A DNA stretch of 64,000 nucleotides from Theobroma cacao. Lineage: Eukaryota; Streptophyta; Magnoliopsida; Malvales; Malvaceae. A program made the position numbers and the translations under genes. The notes beneath the pieces are model-generated. The model was not told the DNA's origin. It saw only the letters and a program-made list of their open reading frames with translations, and made no database searches. The stretch lies in NCBI RefSeq assembly GCF_000208745.1, contig NC_030853.1:3762586-3826585 (forward strand), in the 5' to 3' direction. Positions 23,297 through 35,543 of this stretch are shown here, in pieces. Each line of letters begins with the position of its first letter. The first letter of the stretch is position 1.

Positions 23297-24550
23297 GGTC
23301 ATGTTTGGTTGGGGGAATGGCTAAGCCATTCCTCATCTATTCTTTACAAAATTTTATCCCCTTATTTGGTTTGCTCTTGGGGAGGGAATAGCCATGCCAA
23401 AAGGAATGACAATTCTTTAAAATTGGGCAAAAGCTTGGAATAGCTAATACCACCTTCCTCATGGTATTAGATATTCCACACTTATGGAATAAAATTTAAA
23501 TATTTTGGATTAAAATATCTTTATTTATTTTTAAAAATTACAAATTTAAATTTTAATTAAANNNNNNNNNNNNNNNNNNNNNNNNNNNNNNNNNNNNNNN
23601 NNNNNNNNNNNNNNNNNNNNNNNNNNNNNNNNNNNNNNNNNNNNNNNNNNNNNNNNNNNNNNNNNNNNNNNNNNNNNNNNNNNNNNNNNNNNNNNNNNNN
23701 NNNNNNNNNNNNNNNNNNNNNNNNNNNNNNNNNNNNNNNNNNNNNNNNNNNNNNNNNNNNNNNNNNNNNNNNNNNNNNNNNNNNNNNNNNNNNNNNNNNN
23801 NNNNNNNNNNNNNNNNNNNNNNNNNNNNNNNNNNNNNNNNNNNNNNNNNNNNNNNNNNNNNNNNNNNNNNNNNNNNNNNNNNNNNNNNNNNNNNACTTAA
23901 ATAATCAATTATTAATATTTAAAAAATATAAATTATTAATATTTAAAAGATAAAATTAAATAAAAATAAATAATCATAATAAAGTTTAAATTATAAATAA
24001 AATATTAATATTTAAATGATAAATTATTAATATTATAAATAAAATATAAATTATTAATATTTAAAAAATAAAATAAAATAAAAATAAATAATCATAATAA
24101 CATTTAATATTAATGATTAAAGTATAAATAAAATATTAATATTTAAACTATCAATGTTTAGTATTTTAAATAAATTATACATTATTAATGTTTAAAAATA
24201 AAATAATTTAAAAATAAATAATCAGACTAACATTTAAATTATAAATAAAATATTAGTATTTTATAATGTTAATGATTAGATTATAAATAAAATATTAATA
24301 TTTAAAAAATAAAATAAAATAATCATGTACATAATAAAGGGTATTTTTATCTTTTTATTTTATTCTTTCTTATTCCAAAGTTATTGTTACCAACCAAACA
24401 CTGCAATAAGTCATAATAATCATTCATGTTCTATTCCATTCGTCATACCAAACCATGTAATACCTATTCTACTCTATTCTTATCTCATTATATTCCCACG
24501 TAATAGGTATTCTATTTCATTCCTATCTATTCCACGAACCAAACGTGCTA
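23297..24550. repeat. Tourist-like element, AT-rich, with assembly gap
   Basis: Flanked by TTA on both sides (23294-23296 and 24551-24553). The left end GGTCATGTTTGGTTG and the reverse complement of the right end, TAGCACGTTTGGTTC, share CA-GTTTGGTT. Both ends continue into GGAAT-rich sequence. The middle holds 333 N (23562-23894) and then several degenerate ~110-bp units built on AATAAAATATTAATATTTAAA and AAATAATCATAATAA (about 23900-24320). No ORF. Confidence 0.55.
23562..23894. other. Assembly gap (333 N)
   Basis: A run of undetermined bases inside the Tourist-like element. Unlike the 400-N gap it is not a round number, so it may reflect an estimated length. Confidence 0.99.
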
Positions 24551-25149
24551 TTAGGGAGATAGAGAGAGTAGAAAAGGGTGCAAGTTGAGGAAAAAAGGGA
24601 AAGAAAAAGACAAGACAAGAGGAAGAATTGTCACTTTCCTGTTGGATTTAGAATAATAGTTTTGGTTGGATAATACTTTATGTTAGATGGTTGGTCCAAG
24701 ATTTTTTTTTTGCGATGGTTGGTGAAGTTGGCAAGAGGATTTTAGTGTTTATATAATATTTCAGCTATAATGTTTATATAGTGTTTCAATAGCAATGTTT
24801 ATATAATGTTGATAATAATATCAATAGTAGACTTTATATAATGTTTGAACAAAAAAAAAGTATTAAAGTTGAATTCGTGTACTCTTTTTTTCCTTGTCTT
24901 TTCAAATATGGGTTAAATGCTACATACAATTTGTTTTAGCTAATTGTTGTTAATTAAATCTTGTTTCGTTCATGTACTTGTACTTCTTGTTTTAATCTTT
25001 ATTATATTAATTTCAAGAGAGCTACATGTTTAAAGTGGATTGTCTTAGTATTTAGAGAAATTTTGTTGATGTACAATGTGTTATACAGTTTGATTCCTAG
25101 TTGTTACATTACACTTATAAATGTTTCTTTTTACATTATAGTTCACACA
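24551..25149. other. Spacer upstream of the Harbinger transposase
   Basis: Short near-duplicates of TTTATATAATGTTT at 24750-24845. No gene was recognised. It may include the 5' end of the Harbinger element, but no terminal inverted repeat could be fixed. Confidence 0.35.
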
Positions 25150-26335
25150 ATGAGTAGATATTCTAAATGGCAAATTGTAATGATCGTGTCTACTATTGCT
25201 TTGGCATTACAGTTATATACAATAGTAGTGGTGATTATTGCTTTGCTTAATCAATATTGTTACGTTTGCCTAAAGGAAAGAAAGTGTGAAAGGTCATATA
25301 ATGGTACTAGTTATGAGAGGCATATTATTAAGCAATTGACCTTTAGAAGAATGGTGTTTAATTTTGATATGACATGCATTGAATATACTCAAATGGATAG
25401 GAATGCCTTTTATAAACTGTGCATTATGCTTAAAATCATTTGTAGGCTTAAACCAACAACACACATGAATATTGAGGAAATGGTTGCTATCTTTTTGTAC
25501 ATCATTGCTCATTATGCAAAGAATATGATAATAAAGAGAAAGATTGTTAAAAGTGATGAGACAGTGAGTAAGCAATTTGAGGTTGTTTTAGATTCTATTT
25601 TGAGTTTACATACAAGCAATAATATTGAAGAATTCAGAGCCTATAACTGAGAATTTAACTGACCTACGATAAAAATGTTTTAAAGTAAACTTAAATTAGG
25701 TTCTCTTTATAATTTAAATACAAAATTTTTTTAGTTTGAATCTAATAAGATATATGTTTGTGTCACCATTCTATTGGATACAATAAAATTGTTTAGGTGC
25801 TTTAGATGGGACTTATGTTAAAGTCAATGTCTTGGAAAATGATAAGCTTAGATATAAAATAAGGAAAAATGAGATTGCTACAGATGTCTTAGATGTATGT
25901 TTAGAAGATATGCAGTTCATATATATCTTACCTAGATAGGAAGGTCCTGCTGCAGACTCTAGGGTTCTTCGAGATGCAATCTTTAAAAGAAACGGTTTGA
26001 AAATCCCTAAAGATAAGGGGATAACATGTGTTAAATTAATAATTATAAGGTTTTAGTGTTAGCTTGATATATTTTATTTCTAATCTAAAAATATTTTTTT
26101 TATCATAGGTACTATTTATGTGATGTTGAATATACAAATGGAGAGGGATTTTTAACTCTAGATAGTGGTCAACAATATCATTTGAATGAATGGAAGCAAA
26201 ATCGAACTCTTCGATCAAAAGAAGAATTGTTTAATTACAAACACTCTAGTGTTAGAATGGTTATTGAGAGATATTTTGGATTTTTTAGATGAGATAGGCA
26301 ATACTTAGGGAGAGGTCTTGGTATTTAGTGAAAAC
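25150..26335 (+). pseudogene. PIF/Harbinger DDE transposase, decayed
   Basis: The N-terminal exon (ATG at 25150, stop at 25648) has the TQMDRNAFYKLC block and IEEMVAIFLYIIAH, the N-terminal domain of plant PIF/Harbinger nucleases. A likely intron ends at the AG of 25795-25796, after which GALDGTYVKV carries the first catalytic Asp. AADSRVLRDAIF carries the second Asp, and after a second likely intron (about 26020-26108) come YLCDVEYTNGEGF and VIERYFG with the catalytic Glu. A TAG at 25937-25939 replaces the Trp expected after LPG, and other stops and shifts break the frame, so it is dead. It lies just upstream of its usual partner gene, in the same orientation. Confidence 0.85.
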
Positions 26336-26700
26336 CAAGTGCAAATTATATTGGCTTGTGCTTTGTTACATAATCATATTAGAAGGGAGATGACACACGA
26401 TCCATTTGAGGCTAAATTCAATGAAAGAAATGTGGGATCGACAGAATTGGAAAATGCAACATGTAGTAGTATATTTTTGTAATTGTAATTATTAGATGTT
26501 AGGTTTTTGGGGTTTTAGGGTTGCTAACATTAATAATTTTATGGGGTAATGATTGTATAGAAGGCATATTTTGCATAGTTTATGTAAGGGTAGGTTTTTT
26601 GGGTTCTTGCAATTTTTGTATGAAGGGATGTGAAGTTCTTTTTATATACACTTCTACCTTTCACGTACAAAGATCTTTGCTAACATTTTGTTATTGTAGA

Positions 26701-27840
26701 TGGAAGGAACATCAACTCAAGGATCACAAAAGGTAAGTAAAAGATCCAACCATCAATGAACTCCTCTTGAAGATGCATTTCTAATTAATTGTTGCTTGGA
26801 TCTTGTGAATGTTGGTGGTTGGTCTAGAGATAGTGGGACTTTTAAGCTCAATTACTTGCAACAACTTGAGAAATGGATGGCTAAAAAGATCTCAAATTGT
26901 CATATTAGAGGCATCCTTATTATACAATCTAGAATGAGGTTATTGAATTCACAATATAAGGAAGTTGTTGAAATGCTAGACCATTTTGCTTTTTGCTTTG
27001 AGTGGGATGATGTCAACAATTGTCACTTGTGAAACTAACGTTTGGAATGGATGGGTGAAGGTAAGTAAACATGGGTGTCATTAAATATTTTCTTGTTATT
27101 TAGGTCACTAATATGTGTTTATTATTGACTTCAATCCATATGATTATTTACTTATTTTCATTAATGTTTGAAATTGAATTACAGGGTCTTCCAGCTGCTG
27201 TAAGACTTATAAATAAGCCTTTTCCTCATTTTGATAAGTTGACAATTATATTTAGGAGGGCTAGGGTAACTAGAATAGGAGTAGATGCACCAGTTGATGT
27301 CGTGGAGAAAATAGAATCCATGGAAGCAACAACAAGGGCAACTTTAGATGCATTCAATGGATTGGGTGGTGAACATGAAGATGATGATGTGAATTTTGTA
27401 AACATTCAAGAGACTTTATTAGCTACTTAACCTGTTAATGCCAACACTGAGACATTCACTAGTACAATAAAAAGGAATGTAGTGTTGCCTGAGGTAAATT
27501 TAATTTGAAAAAAAGCTAAGACAAAATCTGGTGGTATTAGTTATGAAGAGTTGGCATTTTTTAACAATATAAGTGATTTGAAAGATGTTTGTAAAGTTGC
27601 AACTGTTGAAATTGGTAACTTGGCCAATGTTTTAAACACATGGTTGATGAAGATGACATGAATATGGAAGTTTTTTTGATATGTAAAGGGATTCGAAAGA
27701 CTTCAAGGGTTGACTCATGATAACATTATTATAACTGGAGAACTTATTTATAGTGACCAGAAAAAGGTTAATTACTTCTACAGCATGTCAGATGAATACA
27801 AGATCTTTTATGTGAAAAGAGTACTTAAGCTTAGTGGCTC
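26701..27840 (+). pseudogene. Harbinger-associated Myb/SANT-like protein, decayed
   Basis: ATG at 26701. The first part has LVNVGGW and GTFKLNYLQQLEKWM, the Myb/SANT-like DNA-binding domain that plant PIF/Harbinger elements encode as their second protein. The next block (AMLDHFAF-like, FEWDD) closes that domain. A later segment (EKIESMEATTRATLDAF) and YFYSMSDEYKIFYVKRVL at ~27770-27830 correspond to the C-terminal part of the same protein. Several stops (for example at 26758 and 27428) and frame changes are present. In active elements this protein binds the transposon ends and helps the transposase; here it is a relic. Confidence 0.75.
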
Positions 27841-28177
27841 ATCAATAAAGAGTAATTACAATAGACAAGTAGTTATTAATTATTTGCATGTTAAACTTTC
27901 TTGGATTGTCATTCAGTAGGAACTTTATGTTTAATATTTGGAGTTTGAAGGTTGTCTGTTGTATGAAGAATATTTGGTGTTTGAATGGTGTTAATATATT
28001 AGAAACTTTTGTTTGAATCTTCTAATGTAAAGTTTAAATCCTTTTAATTTAAAGTTTAACAAATTTTCTTGAGTAAGATCCTTATTTTTGAATTAAATCT
28101 GGACAATAAAATCTTTTAAAGGGAGATGAATTAACACAAAAAAAATTTGGAAGAAATTGAAAAGATTAAAGAGATTG
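27841..28177. other. Spacer after the Harbinger genes
   Basis: AT-rich, no ORF; probably the 3' part of the Harbinger element and its border. No terminal repeat was found. Confidence 0.35.
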
Positions 28178-28625
28178 ACCATATATCGATAGATTTTAAC
28201 ATCTATCGATAGATTTTCTAAAAGATTTTCAAAATTCACACCAATCTATCAATAGATATGGGTCAAGGTCTCTTTGGCTTGCTCTTGGGTGGGTATCTAT
28301 CAGTAGATTTTACAAATCTATCGATAGATTCAAGGGATATTGTTCTAGGTGACAATCTATCGATAAATGCACGACATATATCGATAGATGCATTTGCTAG
28401 TCTTTTCTCAGATGTCTATATATTGATAGAAGCTACACATCTATCGATAGATGCAAGTCAGTGTCTCTTTCAATTGTTCTTAGGTGGCTATCTATCGATA
28501 GATGCGCAAAATTTATCGATAGACGATCGTGGTCTTTGAGGTCTTGTGTTTAGAATAATCATTGATCGATAGATGATCCGAATCTATTGATAAATACGCC
28601 AATCTATCAATAGATGAAGAACATC
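28178..28625. repeat. Array of ATCTATCGATAGAT near-palindromes (left block)
   Basis: About 14 copies, many imperfect, of the 14-base self-complementary word ATCTATCGATAGAT lie in 450 bases. They often come in pairs about 22 bases apart within ~60-base units that also share words such as GTCTCTTT and TTGTTCTTAGGTGGC. The incidental ORF at 28258-28539 simply reads through the units (repeated LSIDA) and I do not call it a gene. A second block is at 45980-46262, on the far side of the Athila insertion. Confidence 0.85.
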
Positions 28626-28629
28626 TATC

Positions 28630-28727
28630 TATTTTTTTTTTATAATTGGGGGAGGGGGGATTCGAACCTACTCTTTAGGCAGGAGGATTATGCACCAACC
28701 AATGAGACAAATGCTCGGGTGCTTGTT
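28630..28727 (-). repeat. tRNA-derived SINE
   Basis: On the minus strand: GCACCCGAGCATTTGTCTCA, then an A-box-like TTGGTTGGTGCATAATCC, a perfect tRNA B box GGTTCGAATCC at ~28660-28670, a C-rich stretch and a poly(A) tail (the T run at 28630-28641). These are the parts of a plant tRNA-related SINE. Related fragments lie at 14328-14395 and, more weakly, 59226-59290. Confidence 0.65.
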
Positions 28728-28828
28728 TTAAAATTGATAGATTGAAGGCAGTTTTAAAATTTAAAGAGCCATGTTGCTTTTTTTTTTTAATTTAAAGTAC
28801 TTAGCTCTTTCATTAAAACTTTTTCGAG

Positions 28829-29084
28829 GATGAGTAAATACAAATTTTAACTCTTTCTCTCCCAGATTTCATTTAAAAATTTGTTTTTGTTTCTTTAAAT
28901 TTAACACCCTTTGCATTACTTTGCATTTTGTAAAGTGATGAGAAAATTCAAATTTTAACTAATTCTCCCCTTGATTTCATTCAAAAATTTGGTTTTTGTT
29001 TCTTTAAATCTAACACCCCTTGCATTTAAAACTTTGCTTTTTGTAAAGTGACGAGCAAATACAAATTTTAACTAATTCTCCCCC
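28829..29084. repeat. Tandem repeat, ~108-113 bp x 2.3
   Basis: Unit 1 is 28829-28936, unit 2 is 28937-29049, and a partial unit 3 runs from 29050 to ~29084. Each starts GA(T/C)GAG-AAAT-CAAATTTTAACT and the two full units end CATTTTGTAAAGT or CTTTTTGTAAAGT. Non-coding. Confidence 0.8.
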
Positions 29085-29398
29085 ATTTTGTCATATGAAA
29101 AACCTGTGACCATGAGGAATTAGGAAATCAATTTAAGCTTTCTGAATTTGAATTAGAATGAAGTAAAGTCGTTAATTGAATAACAGACCAACAACAATGA
29201 GATAAATTGAAGAGTAGTAAAGCATTAACCATGTAAATATATCCAAAGCAACATCCATGTATATAGTCAAAAGCTCAAAACATCATGTAAATACATCCGA
29301 AAACATAGAAACAACAAACATGTGGCTGAATATACATCTAAAAAATATGTAAATACATCCAAAATTACATGATGCATGAGAATTTGATGCACAAGTAG
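29085..29398. other. Host sequence left of the Athila insertion
   Basis: Several imperfect copies of ATGTAAATACATCC lie at 29240-29365. No ORF. The last five bases (29394-29398, AGTAG) are the left target duplication of the Athila element. Confidence 0.5.
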
Positions 29399-30844
29399 TG
29401 ATAATTCTATTTTATAGAATTATTGTATTCCAAATTTGTTATTAAATATTAGCTAAGTCCTCAATTTTCAATTATAATTTAATTATTTTTAGTTGTTTTT
29501 ATAATTAGTTTATTTTTTTGTGAGTTATTTTAATTTTATGTTACTCCTTTTAATTTGGTTATTATTTATTAGTTTTTATTTTTTTTGTAGGATTAAAAGT
29601 GATTGGCCTTAATTTTGGAAAGTAAAGTGTTTAAAGACCTAGAATCTGCTTGCATATGCTTCAGTATTTTGGCCATATCTCAAGCTACAGAACTCCAAAT
29701 GATGCGATTCTTGAACCATTGAAAATCTAAGAGAAAGAGCTACAACTTTCATGAAGATTAATTTACCCAGTTCTACTTTGAAGATAGAGAAAATCGTATT
29801 GAAAAATAGCTAAATGTACTGTACCGGGAATGGAAATTTGTAAAGATTGACAATTGATTTTTGGGCCTCTCATTACACTTTTAAGCCCAATTAAATCCTA
29901 GGTCAGCTTAAGAAACTTTAGGTTAAGCTTATTAGTATAAATAGGATATGTTTAACAACATTAGAGAGACAACCTTTGGAGATTCAAGAAGCTAGAAGTT
30001 GAGGTTGAAACTTGGAGATCAAGACGACAAATATTGTTTTGTTTTCTTCCTTGGCTTTTATTTTTCTTGTTACTCTCAATGGTTGAATTTTATACAATGT
30101 TATTTGGTTTTGCAATCATGAGTAGCTAAGTTTCTTTTTCTAAGATTGCAATTGAACTCACATGTAATCTAGATTTTTAATCTCTTTCTTACTTATCTTT
30201 AATGGGATTTGAATTGTTTATTCCAATTTGTTCTTAATGCTTTTAATTGCCTGATCACCAATTAAATTGATCTAGGAACCTAAACAAACTTGGGAAAGGG
30301 AGTTTAGTGTGGACTAAAATTGGGATAGCATATGATCATATTAATTGATTTGCGTATAGGATAAGGATATACCTATAAGCCATATGTAGCCAGATTAGAG
30401 CCTGAACGTAATGAGTTTGTTTTAATTTCAATACACATAGGGATATAGTATTTTGGTTAAAATAGATATTTTTATAAGATGAGTCGGGAGACCCTTATAA
30501 ATAATTTAAGACTCTAGGTTAGCAATTCAACCCATTGAAATAAGTTAAGGAAGAGAGGTAAGATTTAGATGAAGTGTGAGGGATATTGTAATCCTAGACT
30601 TGTTTGATTTGATTTTTACCCAATTATATTGTTGCTTTGATTTTTCTTTTTAGTATAAATTTTGGTTAATTAGTTTTAGTTAATTAATTTGGTTATTCGA
30701 ATTTGATTGTTTGGATAAGATTAAATTATTATAATTTTAGTACTTAATAAAATTTTAAATCAATTTTCTGAGGGATCGATACTCTGCTTGCTAATATGTT
30801 GTCTATTCGATACGTATACTTGCGTAGTGAAATTTTAACTGACA
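29399..30844 (+). repeat. 5' LTR of the Athila element (1,446 bp)
   Basis: Starts TGATAATT and ends ACTGACA. It contains a TATA box TATAAATAG at 29936-29944, the likely start region for element transcription. The same features recur in the 3' LTR. Confidence 0.95.
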
Positions 30845-30850
30845 AGTTTT

Positions 30851-30868
30851 TGGCGTCGTTGCCGGGGA
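30851..30868 (+). other. Primer-binding site of the Athila element
   Basis: The sequence TGGCGTCGTTGCCGGGGA follows the 5' LTR after six bases. It is one base off TGGCGCCGTTGCCGGGGA, the tRNA-Asp-complementary site typical of Athila elements. Confidence 0.9.
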
Positions 30869-30984
30869 ATTGTTTCTAAAATTTTTACTAATACTAATAC
30901 CAAGCAATTTGGTCTTACTTCAATTTTTGTTTTTCTTGTTTTAATTTTAGATTCTGTTTGCTTGCAAATATCTTTGGTCATTGT

Positions 30985-33900
30985 ATGGAAAGAAGAGACA
31001 ACTTGAATCTTGTTCCTTTTGATCTTGAGATAGAAAGAACTTTCAGAAGACATCGAAGGGAGAATTTACAAGTTGCAGTTTCAAATCAGGCAATGGTTGA
31101 GGATAACAATAACAATGGCAATAATGCCATTTGTCACGACCCGGAACCTCCCTTGGGCCCATGATAACCGCCGCAACGTCTCAATTGACACTCATTATCC
31201 GAAATGCCAATTAGAACCCCGCAAGGCTTACATATCAGTTTCTTGCCTTTTTTGTGAGCAATCGTTTTTAAACAATTTCCAGTAGTTTCCTGCTCAAGTA
31301 AATCAAAAGAAAAAAATATTTTAAAAGGATTTATAGATAAATATCACTATTCAAAATATTGATTAAAATATAGTATTTTTTTTAAAAATAATATTTATAG
31401 AAACACGTGTAAGAAATCTTTTGTAACGTGTAAGTAAAATAAATTCACACATACAAAAATTTACAAAGTTATAATGTACAATAATGGTTACAATGACAAG
31501 TGACCCAAAATACACCTAGTGTTGGTGCTAGAAACCTACTGTCTGTGTGGTAGAGATGTCAATTGGAATTCTCGACAAAATAGGATATCTATAAGCTACC
31601 ACAGACCTAAAATATTTCGAAAGGAGGTGGGTGAGATTTTGTAATCCCAATGGGTAAACAGACATTATCATAAATATCTAAAGGCGAGTAAAATTGAGGC
31701 AAGTTTAAACAACAAATTACGAACCATTTCATAATGTTTTCAATTTATTTCTTAAACTATAAAATATTTGTAATTTACCAAAACAGTTGTTAAGGCTTAT
31801 GTCTTTTATAAAAGAAAACAAGGCTCAAGCCAAAACTAATCCTTGGGGATACCTTGGCCGAGACATCTAACCGAGTCCGCCAAGGTTGTTATAACATTTA
31901 CATGTGAAACACATTTTTATTTTTAAAACAAGCCGTTCCTTGGCGTTGGCCGAGTTACACATTCACGTGGGGGTTCGACGTGAAGTGAGCTCTAATACTA
32001 CCCCGGGAGTTACCCTCATCGCCTCTATAATCGGAGTAACTATATAACCGGGTTTACCATGCCCCTCTAATAGGCAGTCCATGAAAACCCGTCACTGCAG
32101 TGACCAACCCACCAATTTTAATAAAATTTCGACAGTATAACGTGGCTTTTATTTATTTATCCAGCCTGCATAGTAAAAATAGCTTACATAAATTTCTCAA
32201 TACACTTACAAAATATAGCCACATATACTCATATCTCATAAGCCATTCATAGGAAAATATATAATTTTCAAGACAGTTAACAGCCTCCAATTACTCAATT
32301 TCATAATCAACCCAATATATCTTTATTTGTCACATTTATTTGTAAAACATCAAAAATCTCGTTTTCATTTCATAAAATACATAAAGAGCATTTAAAAATA
32401 AACTCTAGATAATTTACAATAATAATAAGTTTACTCACCGTTTGTACAAACTAAAAGCTTTCTAGGTGCCCCGATAACTACTTGTCGTGTACGATTTTCT
32501 TGCCTTTACAGGAAGGTTCTCCTCCTAGACACATTGCAAAAATTTACTCAATTCATCACATTAATGCTAAATAACTATATATTTGACTTAAATCCTATAC
32601 GAATGCATGGTATGAAATGCAATAGCCAAAAATGGCTTAAACGCGGTATAAACCTATTTTTGGCACTTTACCCGATAAATTGGTAACGCGCTTCATTTTA
32701 GCTCTAAATTGTCCCATTCTCTCTCCAACATTTCTAACCATTAATTATCAGTGAATATTCCTCTAAAATCACCAAAATCAGCTCACTCTCTTCCTTGGAA
32801 AATTCGGCAAAAAATGTGACATTAACTCGGTTAATTTTCTACTTTGTTTTTCTATCACATTTAACCATTTTTCATCATTTTCTCTTCATTTCTCCTAGTA
32901 TAAAAATCAGATCATCATCATTTTACATCAATGCATATTCAGCCAAGGGTGGGTATTGTGAAAATTTAATGCTTTCTTGCCCAATTTAATTTCTAAACAC
33001 ATTTAACTAACTAAAACTATCAATTTAACTAAAAATCAAAACCTAAAAATTTCAAAATCTCTCCCCTAAAATTTTGTCCAGCCCTTGATGTCACTTTTAG
33101 ATCTCTCTCCTCAATCATGCTAAATGGAAACAAAGGCATAAGAAAGGTAGAAATCAAGCTAAAGTCGAAAAATCTTACCGTTAGACGCGTAAACGGGCGA
33201 AAAACGCGAATTCCCCTTTGAATTTTCTTGTTTCTCTTTGGTTTTTCTTTTTTTTTCCTTTCCTCTCTATTTTCTCTCTTGTTCTCCCTTATGGCCGGCC
33301 AACACTTAAAATGTGGTTTAAATGGGCTGACTTTTCATTAAAATAATATTATATCATTAAAAAAATACCACGTGTCACTTTCCCATTGGCCCATTTTTAA
33401 AATTTCATCCATTTGTTTCCAAATTTTCACCATACACTTGTCCCACATATCCATAGCTTAGATAAAATTCTCAGACTTATCCAAAGTCTCGGTGGAGTAA
33501 TTTTTGAAATTTACACTTTTGCCCCCGTAAAAGTCAAAAATTACATTTTTGCCCCAAAAACTGAAAAATTGCCCATAGACATATTTTTCATCCCTTATAC
33601 TCATACCATTCTCCAATTTGTCAAATTTGATCTAAATTCTCTCAAAATCTCAAATTTTGTCCGTGGGTGGCAAAATTACGATTTTGCCCCTACACTCCAA
33701 AAATCACCAGAATTAAACTTTTTCACTTCCTATCATTAAATTATACTCCAAATAGTTAATCTTGGTCAAAAATTTCACTCCATGATCAAATTATTATCTT
33801 AGGTGGCAAAATGACAATTTTGCCCTTGAACATCAAAATTTCTAATTTTACTCTAAATGAACCCTCGAACTCCGAACAATCATTTTTAGTCATTCCTGGA

Positions 33901-35543
33901 CTATAAAATATTAAATTTTATCCTACAATTCCTATTTGAACTAGTTCGAGGTTAAATCAACTTAAGTGTACCATTAGGTACGATATCGGGTTTCGTCTTT
34001 TCTTAGGTGCTTTCCTAGCATAATAACATGCTACTCAATGCATGTATATCATGACATGTATTTATAGGGTCGGGTTTTACACCATTAATCTGGTTCCCGA
34101 AGCAAATAGAACACTGCGGGATTATGCTATTCCTCTTTTGCAAGGTTTGCACCAAAGCATTAGGAGACCCTCCATCAATGCAAATAATTTCGAAATTAAA
34201 CCAACTTACATTTAGATGATACAGTCTTCAATCCAGTTTGGTGGGTTACCCAGTGATGATACTAATTCTCATTTGATAAATTTCCTAGAGATTTGCGATA
34301 CCTTTAAATACAATGGTGTAATTGATGATGCTATTAGATTGAGACTGTTTCCGTTTTCTCTGAGGGATAAAGCAAAAAGTTGGCTTAATTCACTGCCCAA
34401 TGGGTCTATCAGTACATGGGAGGACTTGGCTCAAAAGTTTCTCGCAAAGTTCTTCCCGTTTGCAAAGACTGCAAAGATGAGGAATGATATCACCTCATTC
34501 ACACAATTTGATGGTGAATCCTTATATGAAGCATGGGAGAGGTTTAAAGAACTACTGCGAAGATGTCCACATCATGGGATTCTTGATTGGTTGCAAGTTC
34601 AGACATTCTATAATGGGCTGGTTTGGTCAATTAAAAACCACAATTGATGCTGCTGCTGGTGGGGCATTGATGAGTAAGAATGCTGCTGATGCTTATAATT
34701 TGTTGGAAGAGATGGCTTCAAATATTTATCAATGGCCTTTAAAAAGGTCGGGTTCGAGAAAAGCTGTTAGAGCCTATGAAATTGATGCAATTGGCAACTT
34801 AGCTACGTAAGTGGCTGTACTGTCTAAGAAATTTGACACACTTGGAGTTCATGCAGTTCAAAATTCATTTGTAGTTTGTGAGATGTGTGGAGATGGCCAT
34901 TCAAATTATCAATGTTCATATAATTTTGAATCAGTCCAGTTTGTGGGGAACTTCAATAGATAGCAAAACAACCCATATTCCAACACTTATAATTCTGGTT
35001 GGAGAAACCATCCCAATTTTTCATGGAATAACAATGCAGGGCCTTCCAATCAAAAACCCAACATGCCTCTTGGTTTTCAACAACAAGTTAGACCACCAGT
35101 TCTTAAAAAGAAGTCCCATGTGGAAGAACTTTTCTTGCAATATATATCAAAGATTGATGCTATAATTCAAAGCTTTGGAGCATCCTTGAGAAATCTTGAA
35201 ACCCAAATGGGACAACTTGCAAATTCCATCAACAATAGACCTCAAGGTTCCCTACCTAGTGACACACAAATCAATCCTAAAGGTAAGGAACAATGCCAAG
35301 CAATCACTTTAAAGAGTGGAAAAGAGATTGAAAGGGTGAATGAAAAAGCAGTTGAACTTGAGAATGAACATGTTGATAATGAAGGAATGTGTGAGAAAAA
35401 GAGTGAAGTCAAGCAGAAATAAGATGTTAAGGCTGAAAATCAAAGAGCTTTTCAAGTTATCCATCCTCCACCACCTTTTCCCCAAAGGCTCCAAAAGCAA
35501 AAGCTTGAAAAGCAATTTTAGAAGTTCCTCAATGTATTCAAGA
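30985..35543 (+). pseudogene. Athila gag, split by a solo LTR
   Basis: The ATG at 30985 begins MERRDNLNLVPFD. The frame runs to 31131, where the nested LTR enters, and resumes in register at 34082 if the insertion and one target copy are ignored. A TAG at 34213 replaces an expected Gln codon. The gag core follows ([43 protein letters not shown]). A frameshift near 34640, a stop at 34808, a zinc finger CEMCGDGHSNYQC at ~34881-34919 (CX2CX3HX4C, as in Athila) and the C-terminal METQMGQLA-like block (ETQMGQLANSINNRPQG at ~35190-35240) complete it. There is a TAA at 35420 and a stop at 35518. In an active element this protein forms the particle. Confidence 0.9.
31132..34081 (-). mobile_element. 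Solo LTR of a large gypsy element, nested in Athila gag
   Basis: The 2,950-bp sequence begins TGTCACGACCCGG and ends GGGTTTTACA on the plus strand. It is flanked on both sides by CCATT (31127-31131 and 34082-34086). It has TG...CA ends and no internal coding domain, primer site or second LTR, so it is a solo LTR left by LTR-LTR recombination. In LTRs of Del/Tekay type the CGGGTCGTGACA word marks the 3' end, so transcription orientation is probably minus; this is inference. Its first ~100 bases match, inverted, the end of the LTR at 1-597. Repeated phrases of the form 'AAATTACGATTTTGCCC' occur at about 33535, 33670 and 33805. Confidence 0.85.

Noticed and set aside
28258..28539. 93-codon ORF with repeated LSIDA
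   Set aside because: It is a by-product of the repeat units being in one frame over a short distance; no family and no conserved start.
28178..28625. CRISPR-like array of short repeats
   Set aside because: The repeat word is imperfect, self-complementary and irregularly spaced, spacers are related to each other, there are no cas genes, and the DNA is plant nuclear.
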